NCBI RefSeq assembly: GCF_021916785.1 | Contig: NZ_JAKCFC010000004.1 | Location: forward strand, 474,973 to 538,972 | Origin: Mycolicibacterium lacusdiani | GTDB lineage: Bacteria > Actinomycetota > Actinomycetes > Mycobacteriales > Mycobacteriaceae | Direction of reading: 5' to 3' | Length of the DNA stretch: 64,000 nt | In this document: positions 53,275 through 60,722 of the stretch, in pieces | Numbering within the stretch: position 1 is the first letter of the stretch | How the letters are laid out: every line of letters starts with the position of its first letter | Notes under the pieces: model-generated | The model's input: only the letters and a program-made list of their open reading frames with translations | Database searches by the model: none | Told to the model about the DNA's origin: nothing | Made by a program: the position numbers and the translations under genes

Positions 53275-54294
53275 TCACCCCGCCAGGCGGCTGAGGATCT
53301 GCTCCGTCGAGCCCTCGCGGGCATCGCGGTAACCGGTGCCGGCCCACAGGTGCACGAGGTCCGCCTCGCCGGCCGCCGCAGCGGCCTTGCGCAGCGGGCT
53401 GGTCAGGTGATGGATCGCCGGATAGCCCAGCGGTGCGGACAGGTGTTCGTCGATGAAGCGGTTGCGCAGGCCGCGTGCCGGTCGGCCGGTGAAGGCGCGG
53501 GTGATCGCGGTCTCGGTCCGAAGGGGATCGCGCAGCGCGGCGCGGTGGGTCGCGGACGCGCCACTCTCGTCGGCGAGCAGCAGCGCGGTGCCCACGGCGA
53601 CGGCCTGCGCGCCGGCTCGGAGTGCGGCGGTGACGGCCTCGGTAGTGGACACCCCGCCCGCAGCCATCACCGGCAGCGATACGCCGTGGGTCACCTGCGC
53701 TACGAGTTCGACCAGATCGAGGGCTTCGACCGGGCGGTCCGGGGTCAGGGTGCCCGAGTGGCCGCCGGCCGCGCTGGCCTGCACGGCCAGCACGTCGACA
53801 CCCGCCGCCTCGGCTCGTTCGGCCTCCAGGCGCGACGTGACGGTCTGCACGACGACGCTTCCCGCCCTGCGCAACGCACGGATGACGTCGGGCTCGGGAA
53901 TGCCGAAGGTGAAGCTGACGAGCGGCACCGGGTCCGACAGGAGCAGCTCGATCTTGGCGTCGAACGAGTCGTCGTCGTCGACCGGCTCCGCGGGCACGAC
54001 AATGCCGAATCGGTCCGCGGTGCGTTGCACGTCGTCGGCATACCTGCGGTAGTCGTCGAGTGCGATCGGGACCGGGTTGGGCGCGAAGACGTTGACGCCG
54101 AACGGAACCCGCGCCCGACGTACTGTCTCCATCTCGCTCTGCACGGCCGCGGGCGACTTGTAGCCTGCCGCCAGGAACCCGACACTGCCGGCCCCGGCTG
54201 CGGCAACCACCATGGCGGGCGTGGTCGGGCCTCCTGCCATCGGCGCGGCGAGCACCGGGTTGGTCACGCCGAGGTCCGCAAGGGGTGACGTCAT
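53275..54294 (-). CDS. Nitronate monooxygenase/2-nitropropane dioxygenase-like FMN enzyme
   Basis: A 339-residue TIM-barrel flavoprotein with APMAGGPTTPAMVVAAA at the N-terminus, GFLAAGYKS, VDVLAVQASAAGGHSG (the active-site His in AGGHxG), MAAGGVSTTEAVTAAL and GAQAVAVGTALLLADES, as in nitronate monooxygenases and related enzymes. It oxidises alkyl nitronates or acts as an enoyl reductase-like enzyme. It is divergent from the acyl-CoA dehydrogenase pair. The 193-base gap shows no clear operator. Confidence 0.87.
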   Translation of the reverse strand: MTSPLADLGVTNPVLAAPMAGGPTTPAMVVAAAGAGSVGFLAAGYKSPAAVQSEMETVRRARVPFGVNVFAPNPVPIALDDYRRYADDVQRTADRFGIVVPAEPVDDDDSFDAKIELLLSDPVPLVSFTFGIPEPDVIRALRRAGSVVVQTVTSRLEAERAEAAGVDVLAVQASAAGGHSGTLTPDRPVEALDLVELVAQVTHGVSLPVMAAGGVSTTEAVTAALRAGAQAVAVGTALLLADESGASATHRAALRDPLRTETAITRAFTGRPARGLRNRFIDEHLSAPLGYPAIHHLTSPLRKAAAAAGEADLVHLWAGTGYRDAREGSTEQILSRLAG

Positions 54295-54487
54295 GATTCC
54301 TCCTCGTCATCGACTCCTCCCAGTGCAACGATCGTGCGTCACGGAGCTTCCCCGCGCCCACGATCGACTTCCTTCCTGCTGGGAGGCGGTGGCTCGCACC
54401 GGTGAGGCGAACCTTCACGAGTGGCGTCGTGGGCGACGGGGTAGAACTGATCTCGCGCGGCAAACCCCGGAAGGATTGAGGTAGTCC

Positions 54488-55657
54488 ATGAAGTTGGCCT
54501 TGAGCGACGACGACGTCGCATTCCGGGAGGAACTCCGTCGGTTCTTCAGCACCGAGATCCCGGCCGAGATCCGCGACCGGATGAAGGCCGGACACCCGGA
54601 CTTTCCCGGTGACATGGTCACGACGCAGCGGATCCTCAACGCCAATGGCCTGGCCGTTCCCGGCTGGCCCAAGGAATGGGGTGGCCAGGACTGGTCGCCG
54701 CTGCGCAAGCAGATCTGGGCCGACGAGATGCAGCTTGCAGGGGTTCCCGAGCCACTGGCCTTCAACGCCAGCATGGTGGGCCCCGTGATCGCGCAGTTCG
54801 GCTCCGAGGAACTCAAGCAACGGTTCCTGCCGCCGACGGCCAACCTCGACATCTGGTGGTGCCAGGGTTTCTCCGAGCCGGAAGCGGGCTCCGACCTCGC
54901 CTCGCTGCGTACCACCGCCGTGCGTGACGGCGACAGCTACGTGATCAACGGCCAGAAGACCTGGACGACGCTCGGCCAGTACGCCGACTGGATCTTCGTT
55001 CTGGCTCGCACCAACCCCGACGCCCCGAAGAAGCAGGCCGGCATCTCGTTCATCCTGGCGGAGATGTCCACACCGGGCATCACACTGCGACCGATCAAGC
55101 TCGTCGACGGCAGCTACGAGGTCAACGAGGTCTTCTTCGACGACGTGCGGGTACCCGCCGACCAGCTGGTCGGCGAGGAGAACGCCGGATGGACCTACGC
55201 CAAGTTCCTGCTGAGCCACGAACGCTCCGGTATCGCCCGCATCGGGCTGACGAAGCGGTGGCTCGCCCAGGCCAAGCAGGCCGCGTCCAAGGTCGCCGTC
55301 GGCAACGGCACGCTGCTCGACGACCCGCTGTTCGCCGCGCGCGTCGCCGAAGTCGAGAACGAGGTGCTGGCGTTGGAGATCACCCAGCGGCGCGTCAGCG
55401 GCTCCGAGGCCGACGGCAAGCCCAATCCCGCGTCGTCGATCCTGAAGCTGCGCGGTAGCCAACTGCAGCAGGCGGCCACCGAGCTGCTGCTGGAAGTGGC
55501 TGGGCCCGATGCCATTCCGGTCGACACCGGCGACGACGCGCTGTCCGCCGCGCACGAAGCCGCACCGCGATACCTGAACTACCGCAAGACGTCGATCTAC
55601 GGCGGAACCAACGAGGTGCAACGCACCATCATCGCCTCCACGATTCTGGGATTGTGA
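54488..55657 (+). CDS. Acyl-CoA dehydrogenase, subunit 1 of a probable heteromer
   Basis: This 389-residue protein has the acyl-CoA dehydrogenase fold: PGWPKEWGGQDWSPL, QGFSEPEAGSDLAS (FAD and substrate loop), GQKTWTTLGQYADW and the C-terminal YGGTNEVQRTIIASTILGL. It oxidises the alpha-beta bond of an acyl-CoA. The second dehydrogenase gene begins 7 bases after its stop. Mycobacteria often build alpha2-beta2 acyl-CoA dehydrogenases from such gene pairs, notably for steroid side chains. ATG 54488 is preceded by GGAAGGATTGAGG. Confidence 0.92.
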   Translation: MKLALSDDDVAFREELRRFFSTEIPAEIRDRMKAGHPDFPGDMVTTQRILNANGLAVPGWPKEWGGQDWSPLRKQIWADEMQLAGVPEPLAFNASMVGPVIAQFGSEELKQRFLPPTANLDIWWCQGFSEPEAGSDLASLRTTAVRDGDSYVINGQKTWTTLGQYADWIFVLARTNPDAPKKQAGISFILAEMSTPGITLRPIKLVDGSYEVNEVFFDDVRVPADQLVGEENAGWTYAKFLLSHERSGIARIGLTKRWLAQAKQAASKVAVGNGTLLDDPLFAARVAEVENEVLALEITQRRVSGSEADGKPNPASSILKLRGSQLQQAATELLLEVAGPDAIPVDTGDDALSAAHEAAPRYLNYRKTSIYGGTNEVQRTIIASTILGL

Positions 55658-55664
55658 GCCGCAC

Positions 55665-56768
55665 ATGGACTTCGACCTGACCGAAGAGCAGCAACTCCTG
55701 GGCGACACGACCCGCGAGATCCTCACCCGCGCCTACGACGTCGAGAAGCTGAACCAGGTGATCGACACCGACCTGGGGTGGAGTCGCAAGGTGTGGGGGC
55801 AGATGGCCGAACTCGGCATCCTCGGCCTGGGGTTCGATCCCGAGGAGTCCGGCCCACTGGAGATCATGGTGGTACTGACGGAGTTCGGCGCACGACTCGC
55901 GCCCGAACCGGTCCTCGAAGGTGCGGTGCTGCCCGGCGGGCTGATCGCCGAATTGGGCACCGACGAGCAGCAGGCCGTGCTCGACGACGTCGCCTCTGGT
56001 GAGCGGCTGCTCGCGTTCGCGCACCTGGAGACGGGCATGCGTCCGTTCGACGCGCCGTCGACTCGCGCTGAGCGGCAAGGTGATTCCTGGTCACTCACCG
56101 GTCGCAAGGCGTACGTGGCCGCCGGCGATGCCGCCGACGTCATCGTCACCAGCGCCGCGCTGCCCGACGGTGGGACCGGCCTGTTCCTGGTCGACGCGAG
56201 TGCGGTGACTCGGCGGCCGTACCGCACATTCGACGGCCGCCGAGGCGCGGAGATCGACTTCGACGGCGTCACGGCCGAACCGCTCGGCGGGGGAGGCGAT
56301 GCGGCAGTGCACGTTTCCCGTGCCCTAGTCCGCTACCAGTCGGCGTTGTGCGCCGAGGCCGTCGGCTCGATGGCCGAGGCGCTGCGGCTCACCACCGAAT
56401 ACCTCAACGCGAGAAAGCAGTTCGGGGTGCCGCTGAGCAAGTTCCAGACGCTCACCCAGCGCGCCGCCGACATGTACGTCTCGCTCGAGTTGGCGCGCAG
56501 CATGAACTTCTATGCCGCCATGTCGATCGCCGACGGCAACTTCGACCCCGTCGTCGCGGCGCGGGCGAAGCTGCAGATCGCTCGATCGGGCAGACACATC
56601 GCACAAGAGGCCATCCAGATGCACGGCGGCATCGGCGTCACCGCCGAATACCCGGTGGGGCACTACGCCGCCCGCCTCACCGCGATCGGCAACACCCTCG
56701 GCAGCGCGGATGACCAGCTGCGCACGCTGATCGGTCAGATCTCGTCCTACGAGACCGTCGCGCTGTAG
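55665..56768 (+). CDS. Acyl-CoA dehydrogenase, subunit 2 of a probable heteromer
   Basis: A 367-residue protein with a weaker dehydrogenase pattern: LTEEQQLLGDTTREILTR at the N-terminus, SLTGRKAYVAAGDAAD in the middle beta domain, YLNARKQFGVPLSKFQTLTQ, and IQMHGGIGVTAEYPVGHY near the C-terminus. In actinobacterial heteromeric enzymes one subunit supplies the catalytic base and the other completes the FAD site. This one keeps MHGGxG but lacks the GGTNEVQR block seen in its partner. The two genes are surely co-transcribed. The acyl-CoA substrate is unknown. Confidence 0.9.
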   Translation: MDFDLTEEQQLLGDTTREILTRAYDVEKLNQVIDTDLGWSRKVWGQMAELGILGLGFDPEESGPLEIMVVLTEFGARLAPEPVLEGAVLPGGLIAELGTDEQQAVLDDVASGERLLAFAHLETGMRPFDAPSTRAERQGDSWSLTGRKAYVAAGDAADVIVTSAALPDGGTGLFLVDASAVTRRPYRTFDGRRGAEIDFDGVTAEPLGGGGDAAVHVSRALVRYQSALCAEAVGSMAEALRLTTEYLNARKQFGVPLSKFQTLTQRAADMYVSLELARSMNFYAAMSIADGNFDPVVAARAKLQIARSGRHIAQEAIQMHGGIGVTAEYPVGHYAARLTAIGNTLGSADDQLRTLIGQISSYETVAL

Positions 56769-56774
56769 CGGCTC

Positions 56775-57230
56775 TCAGCCGTCGGACGACGTCCAGGCAT
56801 AGGGCAGGAACTTGCCGTCCAGCGTCACCACCACCCGGTCTCCGTCGGGGTGCGGCTTGCGCTCCACGTCCAGGCTGAAGTTGATGGCGCTCATGATGCC
56901 GTCGCCGAACTCGGAGTGGATGAGTTCCTTTATCGCGCCGCCGTAGACCTGCAGCACCTCGTAGAACCGGTAGATCGTGGGATCGGTGGGGACCGCGGTG
57001 GGCAACCCGCCGCGCATCGGCACCGCGGCCAGTACCGGCACGACGGATTCGTCGAGACCCAGCAGCCCGGCGAGCACTGCGCCGTTCTCGGGCGGGATCG
57101 GGTGTTGACCCAGCAGGGCCGCGATCGTCCACACGACCGGCTTGTCGACGGCCTCCGAGAGCTGCTGCCAGGTCAGCCCCTTTGCCAACCTGGCAGCAAC
57201 GATTTCGGCGGTGATCTCGTCGCGGGTCAC
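56775..57230 (-). CDS. cynS: Cyanate hydratase (cyanase)
   Basis: The 151-residue protein decomposes cyanate with bicarbonate to ammonia and carbon dioxide. The N-terminal helical domain (TAEIVAARLAKGLTWQQLSE) is followed by the highly conserved C-terminal active-site region DPTIYRFYEVLQVYGG and AIKELIHSEFGDGIMSAI, with the Arg, Glu and Ser of the family present. The GTG at 57230 overlaps the stop of the formate/nitrite-type channel gene (GTGA), so the two are translationally coupled, making the channel a candidate for cyanate or bicarbonate/nitrite traffic. Confidence 0.93.
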   Translation of the reverse strand: MTRDEITAEIVAARLAKGLTWQQLSEAVDKPVVWTIAALLGQHPIPPENGAVLAGLLGLDESVVPVLAAVPMRGGLPTAVPTDPTIYRFYEVLQVYGGAIKELIHSEFGDGIMSAINFSLDVERKPHPDGDRVVVTLDGKFLPYAWTSSDG

Positions 57231-58084
57231 GCGTTCACCTTGGCGGGGATCTCGAAGTCCTGGATCGGCGTGCTGGGACGGCGCCATTCACCGCCGGTGC
57301 GGGCATGGGTCGCGTACAGCGTGAGGCCGACGAACGCCAGACCGCCGACGAGATTGCCGATCACCGTGGGGATCTCGTTCCACACCAGGTAGTCCGCGAT
57401 CGAGAAGTCGCCGCCCATCATCAGCCCCGACGGGAACAGGAACATGTTGACGACGGAGTGTTCGAAGCCCATGTAGAAGAAGAGCATGATCGGCATCCAC
57501 ATGGTGATGACCTTGCCGGACACCGACGTCGACATCATGGCGGCGACGACACCGGTCGACACCATCCAGTTGCACAGCACGCCGCGGATGAACAGGGTCA
57601 GCATGCCGGCGGCCCCGTGCTCCGCATAGCCGACCGTGCGGGTCGAGCCGATCTCGCCGAGCCGCTGACCCACCTCGTTCGGGTCGACGGTGAATCCGTA
57701 GGTCAGGGTGACGGCGATCATGACCGCGACCGTGACCGCGCCAAGGAAGTTGCCGACGAAGACCAGGCCCCAGTTCCGCAGCATCGACCCGACGGTGACG
57801 CCGCGCCGCTTGTCGAGCAGCGCGAGCGGCACCAGCGTGAAGACGCCGGTCAGCAGGTCGAAGCCCATCAGGTACAGCAGGCAGAAGCCGACCGGGAACA
57901 GCACCGCGCCGAGCAGTGCGTTGCCGGTTTGCACGGTGATCGTCACCGCGAACGCTGCCGCGAGGGCGAGGATGGCGCCGGCCATGTAGGCGCGGATGAC
58001 CGTGTCCCTGGTGGACATGAACACCTTGGCCTCGCCGGCGTCGATCATCTTCGTGACGAACTGTCTGGGGTCCACATAGGACAT
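57227..58084 (-). CDS. Formate/nitrite transporter (FNT) family channel
   Basis: A 285-residue inner-membrane protein with six predicted helices and FNT motifs: AGAILALAAAFAVTI, LFPVGFCLLYLMGFDLLTG, NWGLVFVGNFLGA, RGVLCNWMVSTGVV and FEHSVVNMFLFPSGLM (the conserved histidine in the pore). FNT pentamers conduct small monovalent anions. The tight coupling to cynS suggests that the anion here may be cyanate, nitrite or bicarbonate, rather than formate. No nitrite reductase gene is near. Confidence 0.88.
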   Translation of the reverse strand: MSYVDPRQFVTKMIDAGEAKVFMSTRDTVIRAYMAGAILALAAAFAVTITVQTGNALLGAVLFPVGFCLLYLMGFDLLTGVFTLVPLALLDKRRGVTVGSMLRNWGLVFVGNFLGAVTVAVMIAVTLTYGFTVDPNEVGQRLGEIGSTRTVGYAEHGAAGMLTLFIRGVLCNWMVSTGVVAAMMSTSVSGKVITMWMPIMLFFYMGFEHSVVNMFLFPSGLMMGGDFSIADYLVWNEIPTVIGNLVGGLAFVGLTLYATHARTGGEWRRPSTPIQDFEIPAKVNA

Positions 58085-58215
58085 GGCGGTGGGTTCTCCC
58101 GTTCGGTTGAGCTGGAACGGGTGCCAGACTGCGTCTCGGCCATGTCGCCGAGGTGAAGCGATTGGAAGGTCTGCGTCACGTTCTCATCACCGGGGACGGG
58201 CCGCCCCTGTGAGGA

Positions 58216-58989
58216 CTACTCGCCCCGCCAGTGGGGCTTGCGCTTCTCCCGCCACGCCGTGATGCCCTCCACCACGTCGGCCGTCGCCCCCGCCACCTTG
58301 CGCATCACCTCGCCGAACCGCACCGATTCGACCCACCCCATGTCGGCGGTGCGCCACGCCACTTCCTTGGTCGCCCGCTGGGCCAGCGGCGCCGCCTCGG
58401 TCAGGGTCTCGGCCCACGCCCGCGCGGTCGACTGCAGATCGACCGGTTCGACGAGTCGCCACACCAACCCGACCTCCTTGGCCCGTCGGGCGCTCATCGG
58501 CTTCCCGGTGAGGAGCAGTTCCATCGCGTCCGCCCAGAGCAGCCGTTGCGGCAGCCGGATCGCGCCGACGATGGTGGGCACCCCGATCCGCACCTCCGGG
58601 AACGCGAACGTAGCCTCCGTACTCGCGATCACGAAGTCGCAGAACAGGACTCCTGTCAGGCCGTAGCCGATGCACGGCCCCTGGACCGCCGCGATGGTCG
58701 GCTTGAACAGCTCCATGCCACTCTCGAAGGAGTTGATCGTCGGCTTTTCCCAGAACGTGCCTGCGAACGTCCCGACCGCCCCCTCGCCGTCCTTGAGATC
58801 GCCGCCCGCGCAGAACACCCGGCCATTGGCGGTCAGGATCGCCACCCACGCGTCTTCCTCGTCGCGGAAGCGGTTCCATGCTGCGTTCAGCTCCTCGCGC
58901 AAGGCACCGTTGATGGCGTTGCCCGCCTCGGGACGGTTGAGGGTGATCGTGGCGATGTGATCGCTCAATTCGTAGGTGACGAGGCTCAT
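58216..58989 (-). CDS. Enoyl-CoA hydratase/isomerase family protein
   Basis: The 257-residue crotonase-fold protein has ITLNRPEAGNAINGAL, the oxyanion-hole segments NGRVFCAGGDLKDGEG and AVQGPCIGYGLTGVLFCDF, and FPEVRIGVPTIVGAIRLP. The first catalytic glutamate of canonical hydratases (in the GGG-x-E type loop) is not obvious, and PEVRIG provides the second acidic position, so an isomerase-like role is possible. ATG 58989 (MSLVTYEL) was preferred over TTG 58995. It may contribute to beta-oxidation with the acyl-CoA dehydrogenases nearby, but is in a separate transcription unit. Confidence 0.88.
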   Translation of the reverse strand: MSLVTYELSDHIATITLNRPEAGNAINGALREELNAAWNRFRDEEDAWVAILTANGRVFCAGGDLKDGEGAVGTFAGTFWEKPTINSFESGMELFKPTIAAVQGPCIGYGLTGVLFCDFVIASTEATFAFPEVRIGVPTIVGAIRLPQRLLWADAMELLLTGKPMSARRAKEVGLVWRLVEPVDLQSTARAWAETLTEAAPLAQRATKEVAWRTADMGWVESVRFGEVMRKVAGATADVVEGITAWREKRKPHWRGE

Positions 58990-59149
58990 GGGCAAACCCT
59001 AGGGCGATTCGTCAAGCGCACGAGCATCTGCTCACGGTAACGCCAAAGTCACTGCCTTAACGCAGATGTCACACACCTCGTGATCGACTGTGAAAGCATC
59101 TGTAGCCGCCGGACCGATCGAGTGCGCCACGACTGAACGGAGAACCACC

Positions 59150-60721
59150 GTGAGAGATCTGCTCGACACGATCAACGGTTATGTCTTCAGCAACGCGCTG
59201 GTCTACCTCTGCCTCGGCGCAGGCCTTTACTTCTCGATCCGGTCCCGCTTCGTCCAGGTCCGCCAGGTCAAGGAGATGGTGCGGCTCATGCTCAAGGGTG
59301 AGAAGTCGCCCTCCGGAGTGTCGTCGTTCCAGGCCCTGACCATGTCCCTGGCTGGCCGCATCGGCACCGGCAACATCGCGGGCGTCGCGACCGCCATCGC
59401 GTTCGGCGGCCCGGGCGCCCTCTTCTGGATGTGGGCCGTGGCCTTCCTTGGCGCCTCGACGTCCTACGTCGAGTGCACGCTGGGTCAGGTCTACAAGACC
59501 AAGGACGATCTCACCGGCGAGTACCGCGGCGGACCTGCCTACTACTTGAGCCGGGCCATGGCGCACACCCGCGCAGCGGGGGCGTTCAAGGTCTACGGAC
59601 TGGTCTTCGCCGCGGTCACCATGCTGGCCTGCGGCATCCTGCTTCCCGGCGTGCAGGCGAACTCGATGGCATCGGCGATGAGCGGAGCCTGGGGCATCTC
59701 ACCCTGGGTGATCGGCGTCGCGACCGTCATCGTGCTGGCGTTCGTGATCATCGGCGGCGTGAAGCGCATCGCGGCGTTCGCCTCGGTGGTGGTGCCGTTC
59801 ATGGCGGTGGTGTACATACTGCTGGCCCTGGTCATCGTGTTCGCCAATGCGGGCGAGGTGCCAGGCATCCTCAAACTGATCTTCGAGAGCGCATTCGGCC
59901 TGGACGCCGGTTTCGGTGCGATCGTCGGGTCGGCGGTGCTGTGGGGCGTCAAGCGCGGCGTGTACTCCAACGAGGCAGGGCAGGGCACGGGTCCGCACGC
60001 CGCTGCTGCCGCAGAGGTCTCGCACCCCGCCAAGCAGGGTCTCGTCCAGGCGTTCGCCGTCTACGTCGACACGCTGTTCGTCTGCACCGCAACGGGATTC
60101 CTCATCCTGTCGACCGGTGCCTACCGGGTGTTCGAGGGTGAGAGCGAGACCGGTGCAGTGCTCGCCGAGGGCGGCGACTTCCTGCCCGCCGACGCCGCGG
60201 TCGGGCCGTCCTACGCGCAGGCCGGGTTCGACACGCTGTGGAACGGGGCCGGCTCGACCTTCATCGCGGTGTCGCTGGCGTTCTTCTGTCTGACCACGAT
60301 CATCGCGTACTACTACATGGCCGAGACCAACCTCCGGTTCCTGCTGGGGAAGTTCAACACCATCGAGATCCCCGGCATCCGCAGCACCCTCGGCGGAACT
60401 GCGACACGCGTCCTGCAGGCCATCATCCTCGCCGCGGTCGTGCAGGGTGCCGTCTCCACTGCCACCGAAGCATGGACGCTGGGCGACATCGGCGTCGGCT
60501 TGATGGCATGGCTCAACATCATTGGCATCCTCATGCTGCAGCAGCCCGCCTACAAGTGCCTTCGCGACTACGAGCGCCAGAAGAAGGCAGGTCTCGATCC
60601 GGCTTTCGACCCGCTCGCCCTGGGCATCAAGGGCGCCACGTTCTGGGAGAACTACGACGCCAGGACGGGCAAGGAGCGGGTGCCCGCGGGCGACCGACAG
60701 TCACCCACGACGCCGGATTGA
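59150..60721 (+). CDS. AGCS family sodium/proton:alanine/glycine symporter
   Basis: A 523-residue membrane protein with about 11 helices and the AGCS landmarks: SSFQALTMSLAGRIGTGNIAGVA (the canonical sequence has the GTGN substrate loop), GGVKRIAAFASVVVPFMA, VKRGVYSNEAGQGTGPHAAAA and YYMAETNLRF. It imports alanine or glycine, possibly D-forms, with Na+ or H+. The GTG 59150 is preceded by GGAG at 9 bases; an in-frame GTG at 59090 is an unlikely earlier start. It is divergent from the enoyl-CoA hydratase gene. Confidence 0.92.
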   Translation: MRDLLDTINGYVFSNALVYLCLGAGLYFSIRSRFVQVRQVKEMVRLMLKGEKSPSGVSSFQALTMSLAGRIGTGNIAGVATAIAFGGPGALFWMWAVAFLGASTSYVECTLGQVYKTKDDLTGEYRGGPAYYLSRAMAHTRAAGAFKVYGLVFAAVTMLACGILLPGVQANSMASAMSGAWGISPWVIGVATVIVLAFVIIGGVKRIAAFASVVVPFMAVVYILLALVIVFANAGEVPGILKLIFESAFGLDAGFGAIVGSAVLWGVKRGVYSNEAGQGTGPHAAAAAEVSHPAKQGLVQAFAVYVDTLFVCTATGFLILSTGAYRVFEGESETGAVLAEGGDFLPADAAVGPSYAQAGFDTLWNGAGSTFIAVSLAFFCLTTIIAYYYMAETNLRFLLGKFNTIEIPGIRSTLGGTATRVLQAIILAAVVQGAVSTATEAWTLGDIGVGLMAWLNIIGILMLQQPAYKCLRDYERQKKAGLDPAFDPLALGIKGATFWENYDARTGKERVPAGDRQSPTTPD

Positions 60722-60722
60722 C

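Noticed and set aside
58187..58212. Hairpin TCACCGGGG / CCCCTGTGA after the enoyl-CoA hydratase gene as a terminator.
   Set aside because: The stem has a bulge and a GC-rich loop and is no stronger than many chance pairings in this sequence.
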